This document shows positions 24,085-35,414 of a stretch of DNA of 64,000 bases, piece after piece. Numbering within the stretch: position 1 is the stretch's first letter; every line of letters begins with the position of its first letter. Where the stretch lies: the NCBI GenBank assembly GCA_038363925.1, contig JAQQWL010000004.1, forward strand, positions 2,852,001 to 2,916,000. The letters are read 5' to 3'. The DNA comes from Apiospora phragmitis. Its lineage: Eukaryota; Ascomycota; Sordariomycetes; Amphisphaeriales; Apiosporaceae. Under the pieces are notes generated by a model. The model was given only the letters and a program-made list of their open reading frames with translations. It was not told the origin of the DNA and searched no databases. The position numbers were made by a program, and so were the translations under genes.

Positions 24085-26821
24085 ATTATTTATTATATAA
24101 TATTATTATTATTCTTATAATATTCTTTAAATTTAATTAAAATATAACTTTTATAACCGTTAAAATTTAAAAAGCGATAAAACCCCTTTATTCACGCTTT
24201 AATATATTTATTAAAATATCGAATTTAATTTAAGCTTGTTTCGTTATTAATTTAGTTATTAAAAGTTAATTTAATCATTTAATTCCCCGGTAAGTCGTCT
24301 TCGCGAAATTAGTTTATAAGGTAATATTAGTTTTAAATAATTAAAAACGGCGAAATATATTAGCTTTATAAATTAAAACATTTAATAGCTATTAATTATT
24401 CACGATTATTAAGCTAAACTAACTTCGCTTTTTTATATTAATCGGCGCGTATTATAACTAGTATTAACTCGATTATATTTATTATAAAGCTAGTCTTATT
24501 AAAATTCTATATATTTTTATTTAAAATATTATATTTAGCTTTAATATTCGAGACTAGCGTAAACTAGTTAAAAATAATACTTAAATCTTTATAAAAAGCT
24601 CTTTAATAATTATATTAAGAATTTATTTAAGTTTTAAAGCTTAAGTTACGATTAATAAAACATTTAATTTTATATATATTAATACGGTTATCGCCGTGTA
24701 ATTTTAAAAAGAAATTAATTAAACTTTTTATAATATTAATATTAAAAAGTATTTTTTAAGTATTTAAATTAATTATATATTTACGAAGTTTTTCTTTTTT
24801 AATTAAATTAAATTAATATTATAAACATTAAACTTCGCGTTTAAGTTTAATATTATAAAGTTAATTATTTAAAATAATTCGTAAAAAGTTATATACTTTT
24901 ATAATATCTTTTTAATTAATTTAATTCGAACTTCTTTATATGAGTTAAATTATTAAAATAATATAATATAGTTTATTACTAAATTAACTATATTATTAAA
25001 TCAGCTACTTTTTTTAACTTATATAATTAAACTATAATACGTAATATCTTTATAACTATAATACCGATTTAATCGAAAAAAGATCGTATCGTTTTAATAA
25101 TTTAAGCGACGCGAGAAGGTTTAAATCGAATTAATTAAAGAGCTGCTACGAAAGTATATAACGTCCCCTGAGCTACTCTAGGCGACCGACTCCGTAGTAC
25201 CGAACCTCCACGCGAAATCCGATATTTATAATATAACTTAGATTTAATAAAAAAAAGAGGTGCTTCGTAATTATATAATTAATCTTTTTTTAAAATCGCG
25301 CGACGGCGACCGCGTTAGCAAGTATTAGGTCAGGCGCTTTATTAACTATAGCCTAGACTTTAAGACTTAAATAAACTGTTAATACGATTATTAAAGGGCT
25401 TTTTATAAAAATATAAGTATTATTCCTAGCTAGTTTACGCTGGTCGCGAATATTAAAACTAAATACGATATTTTAAATAAAAATATATAGAATTTTAACG
25501 TAACCGGCTTATAATAAGTATAATTAAGTTAATATTTATTATAATACGCGCCGATTATTATAAATAAGTAAAAGCGGTTTAGCTTAATAATCGAGAATAA
25601 TTAATAGTTATTAAATATATTAATTTATATAATTAATATATTCTGTCGTTTTTAATCGTTTAAAATTAATATTACTTTATAAATTAGTCTCGCGAATACG
25701 ACTTACCGGGTAATTAAGTGATTAAACCAACTTTTAACGGTTAAACTAATAATAAAACTAGCTTAAATTAAATTCGATATTTTAATAAATATATTAAAGC
25801 GTGGATAAAGGGTTTTTATCGCCTCTTAATCTTAAACTGTTACGAAAGCTATATTTCGGCCGAATTCGAAGAATGTTATAAAAATAACGATATTATTATA
25901 CTAAATATACCTCTTTATTTTTCTTAATTTTAAGTTTTATATATATAGTATTTTATTCGCTATTAAAACCAGCTTATTCGAAAGTAATTAAGCTATTTAT
26001 TAAACGTTTATAAGTTATATTATAACGTTAAAGTTTTTTATCGCTTTTAAAGCCGCGTGTTTTATTATTTATATAGAAAATAATATTAAATCTAGATTTA
26101 ATATATTTAGTTTAATACTTTATTACTTAGATAAAATAGTTAATAAGTTAAATATATATTTTTAAACACTTATACCTAGCCCGTCGTATTTAAGAACGGC
26201 TAGTATTTATAACCCTTAAACGCCGTTTAACCCTTAATAAACGATAAAATAAATTTTTTTTATTAAAAATAAGCTTTTTAATATTAATTTTAAATATTAT
26301 AAGCTAAATAACGAATAATATATATATAAGAATATATAAAATAACCTTTATAAAATATTATATACGTACTTTATAAAAATTTATTTTAGATTTTTTAAAC
26401 GCTGGAAAATAAAAAAATCGCGCGTTTAATTTAAAAAAGCCTTTACTATATAAGAATTTTAAAAGCTATAAAACGAGAAAGTAAAAAGGAAGCGTTTAAT
26501 AACTAATAAATACGGAACGAGGGGTTCGTTAAAGCGAAAGGCGATTAATAAAAGACGCTATAATATCTACGGCGAAATAGCTTATAATACGTAAATATAT
26601 AAAAAAGATATAAAATTAAATTAATTTATATAAAAGTAATAAGATATAAAAAAAGTGGACGATTTAATAATATAGCCGACTTATTAATAAACCACGTTAA
26701 TCTTTTTTTAACTATATTAATATTATATTTTTAAAAGTATTATATATTAAAGTTTAATTATATAAATCGAAAGAAAAAGTTATTAATTTAATAATATAAT
26801 CGACTTAGTAATAAACTATAT
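24085..26821 (-). mobile_element. pogo-type transposon relic, minus strand, split by a nested copy
   Basis: Two pieces, about 24,085-24,965 and 26,700-26,821, are minus-strand lineage 1 sequence interrupted by the plus-strand element at 24,966-26,697. The right piece ends in the terminal repeat (CGACTTAGTAATAAACTATA). The left piece starts inside the catalytic core, so the C-terminal third is missing. This repeats the opposite-strand nesting seen at 12,279-16,019, at a different internal site. Confidence 0.7.
24966..26697 (+). mobile_element. pogo/Fot1-type transposon relic, nested
   Basis: It has a TA on each side and ends ATATAGTTTATTACTAAATT / TTATTAATAAACCACGT, about 1.73 kb. The decayed DDE_1 core (G-Y-E-S region) is at about 25,820-25,910. 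The knuckle region is near 26,550. The right inverted repeat is better preserved than the left. Confidence 0.8.
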
Positions 26822-26849
26822 TTTATATAAATAATTTATTATAAATTAA

Positions 26850-28143
26850 ATTACCGGCTTTCTTATAAGCTAAATCTCGTTTAAAATAATTATTACCACC
26901 TCCGATTAACGCGGAAAGCCTAGGGCTATATAATAAAGAGACTAGGAATAAATTATAATTATTTAAGGCGTCGGATTATACGGTTACGCTATCCCTCTAT
27001 ATATTATCTTTACCGGGAAAACCTACCTCTCTTTTTAATACGAAAACAGCTTATTATTAAAGGACTAGGTAATCGTGATTACTAAAAACGGCTAAACTAT
27101 AAATAAAAAAGGCGAAGACTAGATTTAATATTTTAATAAGTACACGAAGTCTTATAAGAAAGGTGCTTATCGCTTATTAATCTTAAACGGTTACGAAAGC
27201 TATTACTTGATAATTTTCGAGCTTTATTATAAAAAGAACTCTATTATTATATTTTATATACTTTCTTATTTATTATATAAGCTTTAGCCTTTCGATATTA
27301 GCTATTTTTATACATTAAAAAAGTCGTATAAAAAAGAAATTAAAAGTTTTATATAAGCGTATATTATTTATATTTTAAAGGAGGACTTTTTATTAGCGTT
27401 TTTAAAAGCGTTTTAAGCGACTTTCACCGTTTCGAATATATGAAGAAGCTTTTAAAAATTAGGACTCGTTTCATATAATCTAGAATATATTATTTTATAA
27501 TTAAATATAAAGCTACGTATTTTAATACCTCTAGGGTTATTTTTCGGCCTACTTATTTCTTAAGAATTAAAAACCGTAAATAAGTCGATTAAGGCTTAAT
27601 CTTAAACCGAATACGTTAAAAACCGTATCGTATAATATTAAAATAGTTTTTTAATATTTATTTTAATTAAGCTTAATTAAATTATAAAAGGTATAATATA
27701 AGTTTTATACCGGCTCGCTCTTTTAAAAGGTAAGGTAAGCGTATTATAAGAGGTAAATAAAATATTTAGCCGACGCCGCCGTATAAAAAAGAAACGGCTA
27801 TAAGATAAAGGATTACTTTATATATAAGTTAAAGAAGATTTATAGTCTTAAAAAGATATTAATAAATAATTATAGAATAAATCGCGCCGGAGTAATGGTC
27901 GTACGAGAAGGCTTAAGACGCGCCCGCGGCGCTATAGAATCTGCGAGAAGCCCGGGTATAATACGCGTACCTATTAAAACGATATAGATATATTTAAAAA
28001 TAAAGATTCCGATTAATTTAAATATATTAAATACGTTATAGCGGAATTTATTTATACTTTAATATATAAGGTTAATATAAGTAATAAATTCGGTTATTTT
28101 ATAAGTTTAGTTATTTAATAAATTCGCTTATAAAGTACGTTAT
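26850..28143 (+). mobile_element. pogo-type transposon relic, lineage 2
   Basis: This is a second, divergent pogo-type transposase. Around 27,170-27,300 one frame gives a decayed DDE_1 core (AYRLLILNGYESYY, then a phenylalanine/leucine-rich run and LKKSYKKEI). Near 27,930 it reads RYRICEKPGYNTRTY, a CCHC knuckle with Cys/His codons mutated to Tyr. Its tail from 27,590 matches 1-448 directly. The 5' end and left terminal repeat are not recognisable. Bases 28,144-28,566 are plain A/T-rich sequence without features. Confidence 0.7.
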
Positions 28144-28566
28144 ATTAAGTTTATTAATAAACTTAAAATTTATTATATTAATTATATATAAATTTTTTAA
28201 AATAGTTTTATTAAGTATTAAAAGTTTTTAAAATATTATATTAAAAAAGTTAAGTATTAAATAAATTATATAATTAATTAATTTTATAACTTATATTTTT
28301 TATTATAATTATAATAAAAGATTAGTTTTTAAAAGTTAATATTAATAATTATAAAAGTTAAGTTTTAAAGTTATTTAAAACTTATATTATATATATAACT
28401 TTTAATTATAAATTAATTATATAAAATTTAATTTTCTATTTAAGTTTTATATATTATTTCTTAAAAAAAAACTATTATTTTAAAGTATATTAAATATACG
28501 GCGAAGATATAAGAGAATCTTATCGTTATAGCGCTATTACTCTCGAATTTTAAAATACTAAAAAAG

Positions 28567-28996
28567 GTGCATGCCCGCTAGAACCAAGGGACTGCCTGTT
28601 CCTTCGGCTTCTCCATAATTCATTCCAGCCGTGCGGTCACTAGGGATGCTTCGATTGTGATGGGCATGATCCCCAGGCCTCTGTCAGCATCACCATTGAT
28701 CCTCGTCAGATGTTGTGAGCCGATAAAGGTCGTATAGCAATCCATTTCTACAGGGTCGAGCCTTTGAAGTGATCCAGTAATTCATGTGGACATCCCTCGG
28801 CAATTGTAATAGTGGGCTGTCCCATAGTAAATATTAAGTGATGATCTCATAAGAACGTCACGACAACAAGATCCAGGCACAGAATTCACTGCGATGTCTA
28901 TACTACTACTCTGACTTGCGATTTAACGTGTTCGCTTAAGTGCTCTATCCTGAAAAACTTAGCTTATCTGTCCGTTTAGTCCTGTATTAGAAAAAT
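28567..28996. promoter_or_regulatory. upstream region of the MDR gene
   Basis: Normal-composition DNA starts here. The stretch holds no coding signal and must contain the promoter of the gene starting at 28,997. The start codon is preceded by an A-rich AAAAAT, a usual fungal start context. No specific factor site could be assigned. Confidence 0.4.
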
Positions 28997-30115
28997 ATGT
29001 CTTCATCTAGCACCACGATGCGCGCCATCGGCGTCTCGCAATACGGCCCTGCCGGCAAACTGCAGTCCGAGGAGATCCCGAGGCCTCCGGCGCCCACGGG
29101 CCGCCAGATGCGCGTCGAGATCAAGGCCGTGTCGGTCAACCCGATCGACATCAAGGTGCGCGCCGGCACCTACGACGACCCGCCCGACTACTATGAGCGC
29201 GTGCGGGGCCTCACCGCTGACGGCAATCTCCACGTCATGGGCTACGACGGCGCCGGCGTGGTGCGCGAGCTCGGGCCCGACATACAGCACTTCCGCGCCG
29301 GCGACGAGGTCTACTTCCTCGGCAGCCCCGTGCTGCAGGGCACCTACGCCGAGGAGCTGCTGGTCGACGAGCGGCACGCCGGCCACAAGCCACGCTCGCT
29401 CGATTTCGTCCAGGCCGCCGCCATGCCGCTGACCTACGCCACCGCGTACGAGTCGCTCGTGGACCGGCTGGGGATCCGGCCGAACGAGAAGGCGGGCATC
29501 CTCATCATCAACGGCGGCGGCGGCATGGGCGCCATCGCGTCGCAGATCGCGCGGCGCGTCCTGGGCCTGCCCGTGGTCATCACGACGGCGTCGCGGCCCG
29601 AGACGGAAGCCTTCTCGCGCGACGTCGGCGGCGCCACGCACGTCGTCAACCACCGCGAGGACATCGTCCGGCAGATCCGCGAGCTCCGGGAAAAGGGTGA
29701 CCTCCCCGGTGACGTGCCCCTCCAGTATGCGTACATCACGTCGCGCACGGAGCAGTACATCGCGCCCATTGCGGACGTGTTGGCGCCCTTCGGCCGGGTC
29801 TGCAGCATCGTGCAAGCGCGCTTCGACATGTACGGCACGCAGTTCATGAGCAAGTCGCTGACCTTCGCGTGGTGCTGGCTGGCCACGGGGGCCTACCACG
29901 GCTATGCCAACGACCGCGAGCAGAAGCACCGCGAGTGGTACGAGGAGCTGGCCTCGCTCGTCGACGCCGGAACCATCAAGTGCCACCTCACGCAGCGCAA
30001 GAGGCTGACGCTCGAGAACATCCGCGGGGCGCACGAGGCCACCGAGGCCGGCAAAGGCATCGGGAAGACGGCGCTCGGAGTCGGTGAGCCTGGGGAGCAG
30101 CAGCCGTTCTGTTGA
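28997..30115 (+). CDS. medium-chain dehydrogenase/reductase (zinc-type alcohol dehydrogenase-like, quinone oxidoreductase branch)
   Basis: An intact intronless frame of 372 residues. It fits the MDR superfamily: an N-terminal GroES-like domain (about 8-125, with MGYDGAGVV at 81-89) and a Rossmann domain with a glycine-rich NAD(P)H motif INGGGGMG (171-178). The cysteine/histidine pattern of structural zinc is absent, which places it with the zinc-free quinone-oxidoreductase/ZADH branch that reduces C=C or C=O bonds with NADPH. The substrate cannot be deduced. The gene is strongly GC-rich at third positions, unlike the AT-rich block 430 bp upstream, and is the first intact gene beside it. Many enzymes of this type belong to secondary-metabolite pathways, and remains of an SDR, a BBE oxidase and a PKS lie downstream, but a pathway link is only inferred. 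Confidence 0.9.
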   Translation: MSSSSTTMRAIGVSQYGPAGKLQSEEIPRPPAPTGRQMRVEIKAVSVNPIDIKVRAGTYDDPPDYYERVRGLTADGNLHVMGYDGAGVVRELGPDIQHFRAGDEVYFLGSPVLQGTYAEELLVDERHAGHKPRSLDFVQAAAMPLTYATAYESLVDRLGIRPNEKAGILIINGGGGMGAIASQIARRVLGLPVVITTASRPETEAFSRDVGGATHVVNHREDIVRQIRELREKGDLPGDVPLQYAYITSRTEQYIAPIADVLAPFGRVCSIVQARFDMYGTQFMSKSLTFAWCWLATGAYHGYANDREQKHREWYEELASLVDAGTIKCHLTQRKRLTLENIRGAHEATEAGKGIGKTALGVGEPGEQQPFC

Positions 30116-30220
30116 GATTGTTGTTACGATAGGTTAGACAGACATCGAATCAACGAGCCCAACTGGGCGTTCTTACCTTGTAACGAGCCAACGACTATGT
30201 GGAACAGATTGCTACTCACA

Positions 30221-30298
30221 TAACTGGCTAGCTATCCCATGACTAAACAGCTAATTATCCCATTACTAAATAGCTATCCAATTACTAGATGACTATCC
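30221..30298. repeat. degenerate short tandem repeat with AGCTATCCCAT motif
   Basis: Three imperfect units of 19-23 bp beginning GCTA (GCTATCCCATGACTAAACA and variants). The core AGCTATCCCAT is the complement of the GGGATAGCTGG motif repeated at 38,295-38,508 and present once at 45,879-45,889. Confidence 0.7.
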
Positions 30299-30313
30299 TT
30301 CTCTCGATCGTCC

Positions 30314-30400
30314 CACTACGCCAAGAAGTGCCTGCGGCGCGGAAAAGCTTACGACACGCTGCGACTCATCGAACGGCTCTTGGAGAAATGGATGTCGTGA
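30314..30400 (+). pseudogene. short coding-like remnant
   Basis: One frame reads HYAKKCLRRGKAYDTLRLI and goes on to ERLLEKWMS and a stop. The composition is typical of a charged helical protein end, but upstream there is no matching frame. It is possibly the last exon fragment of a lost gene. No family is recognised. Confidence 0.2.
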
Positions 30401-30610
30401 ACCACAACGAGCTAGTCATAACTAACCACTAGATACAATGGTAGTTCTCCTCGCTCGTTAGAGCGAAATAGACCATGCCTCTCTCACATCTCATATGTCA
30501 CCCGTTGGTGCTCAACATCTGGTAGCATCTCTGGTTTCGTACCAAGGAGTTATACAGAATACCATACCATACCACACCACATCACATTCCCCTCGCGACG
30601 ATCGTCAGAA

Positions 30611-30755
30611 CTAAGCCGCCGACCGTGGTCGCTGGTAGAGCTGGGTAAACAGCTCTGCCAGATCCTTCGCGGCGGGTGCAATGATTAAGAACTTACCCTC
30701 TTTCACCTCTTGACTGGTCACTCGTCGGATATAGTACCAGAATCCCTTGAAATTA
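30611..30755 (-). pseudogene. C-terminal coding remnant, unknown family
   Basis: On the minus strand a frame ends FLIIAPAAKDLAELFTQLYQ plus RPRSAA and a stop, preceded by GFWYYIRRVTSQEVKEGK. It looks like a genuine protein C-terminus, but an in-frame stop lies just upstream and no start or further exon can be placed. The neighbouring stretch 30,756-31,721 has only short frames; one minus-strand piece near 31,140-31,230 (QQQINEMVAAMTKAANAPEG) also looks coding and is cut by frameshifts. The function is unknown. Confidence 0.3.
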
Positions 30756-31721
30756 AGTCACATTCTCACAGAGGAGAGAACCCTTTGGCTGGCCTGACTT
30801 CCAGAGCCGCCGTCGATGCCGACCCCTTGGAAGGCGACTATGCAACTGGCGATTGGTATCAGGAACTGGCCCCTGGAGATACTCTCGACCGATTCTGGGC
30901 GACACCGACTGCTCTCCCACCTCACCTAACACCAAAGTTTATGTTAAGAGTGTTTCGTACTGCCGAGGTAAACGAGAACACATTCTGCCAGTGGACGTCC
31001 GCACTAATCGTTGCGTAAGCTCCGCTGCTACGTTGAACATCTACATCTGGCTTGAAATAGCGCATGGAAGTAAGCTTCCAATTATAGTTCAGTTGTTGCA
31101 AGTCTTTTGATTGCTTTACTGAGCCGGCGGCGATCTATGAGGTGTGAAAAAAGCTTCCCAGCGCACCCTCGGGCGCATTGGCTGCCTTAGTCATTGCTGC
31201 GACCATCTCGTTGATTTGTTGCTGGCTTTCCAAGGTTTCACGTTTGAGCCAATTGCAAGATTCTTAGCGAGCTTCCAATCTTGGCGATGGCTAGGTCTGG
31301 TCATCCATCCACAAATGCTGACGGCCGTGACAGTTCCTTGGGGAGTCTGGTTCGTGAGTGTTGTTATGCCGAGTTGGTATTCAGCAGGCCCACACGGCCA
31401 TGAACGAAGAACCAACTGCAGATGATGCCTGCTGCATTTTCCCGTCACCCAACATAGATAATGCAACCTTCCAGCAGGCGCAGGCCCCAATCAATAGTCA
31501 TCATGCAGTTGCAAGGGTTGTCGCTACTTTAAGGCGTCACCCCTTACTTGGTACACCTCGAAGTATTAACCATTTAAAACACTTCTCCGTAACGGATGGC
31601 ACTGTGAAATTAACTTCTCAAATTCTTCCCATTTATTTCTCTATAGTGAAGTGTTGTTGGTCTTTTCTTCTTCTCCCACTCCCGAAGACCATCTTACCTT
31701 GTCTGCTCCGCTACCTTGGAG

Positions 31722-32726
31722 ATGGATATCATAGGCAATGCGGTGATTTTTGGCGGGGTTATGTTTATTGCCACTAGGCTTCCTATACGTTATATCGGGA
31801 GAGACTAACTCGTTTGCTAGGTGGTGGCATCGGCAGAAGCACCGCGCTGCTAATTTTCACAATCCAACGCATCCGCAGTGATCATCGCAGACCTGTGCCT
31901 CGAGGCCGCAGAGAGTGCTGCTGCCGAGGCCAAGAGGGTAGCGACCAGCCCACAAATTCCGTGCCGAGGCCCTTTGGGTCGACGTGACCGTTCAAGATTC
32001 GGTAGACTCTGTATTCCTACATGCAACTACGTCCATTGGCCGTGTCGATTATTGTGTTACTTGTGCTGGCGTAAGTCGGCCTTTGTATGCATCGATTGTC
32101 GTCTGGCTGATCAACTCCTAGTTTTCCGTCAAGACTGCTCGCCCAACTGCAGACGCCGATGTAGCCGAACTCTTTCGCGTCCAAGACATCAATCTGAGGG
32201 GGACCTTTTTTGTCGTCCGGGCTGCATGTGCCCTCATGCGATCCCAGGAGCTCATCCCGAATCTGGCCGAGTTCCTAGAGAGAGGAAGTACCCGCGGCGC
32301 CATCGTCACCCTCGGATCTGTCCTTTCGTTTGGCGCATCACCTTACCTGATGCAGTATACCACGTCAAAGCATGCGGTGCTTGGCCTCACCAAGACTGCT
32401 GGTAAGCACCGTTGCCGCATAAAGGCCAGAAACCCTCTAGCAAAGCCTGGCTACTGATACAAGTTACAGCGATCGACCACGCAAAAGATGGGATTCGTGT
32501 CAACTGTGTTTGTCCGACGTAGGTAGACACCAACATGACTAAGCAAGTTTGCGAGGACGTGTCTGGCCTCGAAGATACACTTGTTCCCGGTGTGCCAATG
32601 GGCCGCATAGCGAAGCCGGAGGAAATAGCCGATGCAATCGTCTTCCTCAGCAGTCCACGGGCGAGCTTTGTGACCGGCTGTCCTTTTATTATCGATGGAG
32701 GGGCAAGTCTTATGAGCAACAGGTAG
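31722..32726 (+). pseudogene. short-chain dehydrogenase/reductase pseudogene
   Basis: Remains of a classical SDR of about 280 residues. In order: a dinucleotide-binding GGGIGRSTALL (near 31,820), VIIADLCLEAAESAAAEAKR (from 31,877), an altered NNAG motif VTCAG (near 32,065), INLRGTFFVVRAACALM, the active-site YTTSKHAVLGLTKTA (Y-x3-K, near 32,360), IDHAKDGIRVNCVCPT, and the C-terminal MGRIAKPEEIADAIVFLSS...TGCPFIIDGGASLMSNR. Two introns are still legible (32,071-32,121 and 32,402-32,469), and one probably at about 31,758-31,820. The gene is broken by at least two frameshifts before 31,990 and by a TAG at 32,520-32,522 where the family has an aromatic residue before VDT. A TGG to TAG change would be in RIP context. 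Confidence 0.8.
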
Positions 32727-35414
32727 AGTACCTGCATGAAGTTACGCATCCGAGACTCGGCCAGTGCGTGTCAGAACCTATTTTGTTGCCCCTTGGTCAC
32801 AGTGTTGATTGAGGATGCATTCTGTCAGAGGTAGAATAGTGTGGATATAATTGACGAGCTACGAGGCAGCTAATAGACTAGTGGTGGCAGCCGGATTGGC
32901 GGTGACCAAAGACGGAAGAGGGCAAGGTAATGATGGGTATAGCAGCATCCAAAACACTTGTGAATAGCAGATTGCTGAACCTTCGAAAGGCCCGGAGGGT
33001 TGGCTCTACACATAAGATAGGCAGAGGACGGATGGTGGGGTTCAACGAAGGTTGTATTAAGCATGGTTCATCTACGTACAATGGCCCAATGCGAAGTGGA
33101 CAGCCAAGAGGGAGTTCCTAACATAGAGCAGCACAAGCAGGGCTCGCAGGCTTTCTTGTCGTGGCCGTTGAGAGGCCAAGGTCCAACCTAAGTCGACGGA
33201 GAGGGTGCAGGAACATTCCGTGAATCATATCATCACACCGACAGAAATCCCACCTATTGCTTCATGGAATCTGTCGTACACCGATCTCCGTACCGTATCT
33301 TTGGGAGATACTTCCCTTGTTGAATGGGCCTCCTTTCTACCAGATGGCTAATTCTTAGCATTGAACGAAAGTGAAGGATCGAACGATAAACCTACATTGA
33401 TCAATCCTGGCAAGGTAAGAAAGAGTACCAGTGATTGACATTGGACATAATCGTCCCCGACCAGGATGAGAAGAAAGAATTTATAGTTGCTGGAAGTGTC
33501 TGTCTCAGTCAAGACGGGTTCCATCAGCAAAGATAACGGTATCGGAGCAGACAGGACGTACCATCATGAGGTTCCAACCGGGGAATTTCTCAGATATGTG
33601 TTGTACTTGATATATTGACACCATGCATACATTTTGCGTCCAGGCACTCTCGCGTGCTCCTGCTTTGCATGCGAAGCGACTCTGGAAACCTCGCTTGGTT
33701 GTACGTGGTTGACACCCCTGAAACTAGCTGATCCAGCAAAACCAATCTCTAGACGGGGTATGAGTATCCTTAGATGCCATGAAGCTCTGCTATTCTGGCG
33801 GTATCAAGCACAATGCCAGGGCCTGGTTGCAGAGTAGTTGCTGGGTGTTCCCATAATTGGTGCAGTAATGATGGTACGGGCCGGGACAGCGGTGTCAGTG
33901 TAGCCGTGCCGTCAGAGTCGTGAGTTGCAACAGAGGCTCTGCTCGAACCAAGAGCCAGTATCAGTGCGTGCGCCGAGTAGTTGATCAGTCTGATGTCTTG
34001 GAACAACATCAGATGTGGCATTGGCTCCGGCGCTTCTTGAAAGGCTGCACATTATGAGAGAGATAGGCTCGAGGTCCTGTTCGGTGACTGCCAAACCGGC
34101 TTCCAGAACGGTACGGGCATTCCGCCGAAGTTGTCACAGGGGCTCTGGAGTGCGTTCATAGTCATTCGAAGATGAAGATTGACATGTAGTGAGCACTGAA
34201 TGTGCTGAAGACTGAGTTGTTCTCCTGTTGATCGTTGGGAGGTGCAGACCGACCTATTGTATCGACGTTGGATATGCTGCTGCTGGATTCTGTGGCATGA
34301 AGGGTAGACGGGCCAACGGTTTCGTATATTGGACGGCCTGCATTGGCACCCGACGAGAGTGGTTGTCTGAAGGTGCCTGGTTGTTTGAGGACGTGTGGTT
34401 GTCTGGAAGATGTTTTGACTGTCTGGAAGACAAATAGTTGTTTGGATAGACGTCGAGTGTCTGGATAGACGTGTGGTTGTTTGGAGGGTATGTGGTTGCC
34501 TGGGAAGATGTTTGACTGTCTTGAAGACACGTGTTGCATGGAAGACATATAACTGTCCAGCTAGTTGGAAGAAAATGCGGTGTCTTGTGTCTGGTGCTTG
34601 GTGCATTTTCTGATGCAATGTGGTATTGTGGTCTTGTCTTTACCGGCGTCGAGTGTTTGGGAGCTTGATGGGTGGTTATATTGCTATGAGGCCGATAATT
34701 AGCTGATGGGAGAACTACTTGACTAGGACCAAAAATGCCTGTTGGCTGTGCAAATTCTGGTTGTTGCGGGAATCAGATAGAATCGAGAGCCAATTTGTTG
34801 TTTTGCTAATGCATATCCAAGACTTTGTGCTCGAGAGACAGAAGTCTGGTAATGTTCAATGATGAATAGAAACTTGGGCTGGGATCTGAAGATGTCTGTG
34901 ATAACAGGTCTGGCTGGGGTGGGTTGGAAACATTCTCTGTCGAGTGAAGACGCAGGGCAGGTATGTTCAGTACACCACGCAACTTTGGTGCATACCTACC
35001 TCATACCTACCTAGGTACATAGATGCATGAGTCCATGAATGGTTAAGCCAAGGCGCACATTCCAGGCAAGTTTCAGAACCGGTAATTAGACGATAGGTAG
35101 GGTAAGTATTCAATGCAAACTACCTAGGTGTAGTTGCAAAAGCGGCTGCAGGTGCCAGTTGAGGTATGTGGCCACGAAGCATCATGATCCCTTGCCATTT
35201 CAATCAGCCAACATGCATGCCGAATGCGGAACCATAGCAAGCCGCCCTCCATCTGCAATATAAACCTGTTCTGTCGAGGGATTCGAGTTCAGTCTCTGTG
35301 CTAAATGTGATATATTCATTGCTTTGGGACTTAGGTGGTGCCATACACTCGTCATCAGAGGCAGCAAATCCAGCCTCGCGCCGCCTTCGATGATCCACAT
35401 CAAGTGAGACGACA
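32727..35414. other. region without a convincing gene
   Basis: Only short frames occur on both strands. Minus-strand pieces at 33,770-34,160 look coding in three different overlapping frames (for example VTEQDLEPISLIMCSL), which suggests decay rather than a gene. TACCTACC/TACCTAGG motifs, frequent in fungal intergenic DNA, cluster at 34,990-35,130. A minisatellite at 34,376-34,558 is listed separately. No RNA gene was seen. Confidence 0.5.
34376..34558. repeat. minisatellite, about 20-bp imperfect units
   Basis: Roughly nine units of 19-21 bp of the type TGGTTGTCTGGAAGATGTT follow each other with substitutions. The period is not a multiple of three, which argues against the minus-strand frames across it being a protein. 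Confidence 0.8.

Larger units (their letters stand above)
1..28566. other. AT-rich, RIP-mutated transposon block
   Basis: This block has no gene. The bases are mostly A and T; the dinucleotides CA and TG are nearly missing over long stretches while CG persists. That is what repeat-induced point mutation leaves behind when CpA is converted to TpA on both strands. No long open frame exists in it apart from one short chance frame at 23,308. It is built from overlapping, nested transposon relics that are listed separately. The edge with normal-composition DNA is sharp, near 28,567, where CA- and TG-containing sequence resumes. Confidence 0.95.

Noticed and set aside
29003..30034. 343-codon minus-strand frame
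   Set aside because: Lies entirely opposite the MDR gene; its Arg/Ala/Val/Asp-rich composition is that of an antisense frame of GC-rich coding DNA.
30816..30965. GH16-type glycoside hydrolase remnant (TPWKATMQ, NTKVYVKSVSY)
   Set aside because: The resemblance needs two frame changes over about 50 codons and lacks the catalytic motif; too weak to report as a feature.
34052..34618. 188-codon minus-strand frame rich in Thr/Gln/His
   Set aside because: Crosses a minisatellite whose period is about 20 bp, not a multiple of three, and has no domain.
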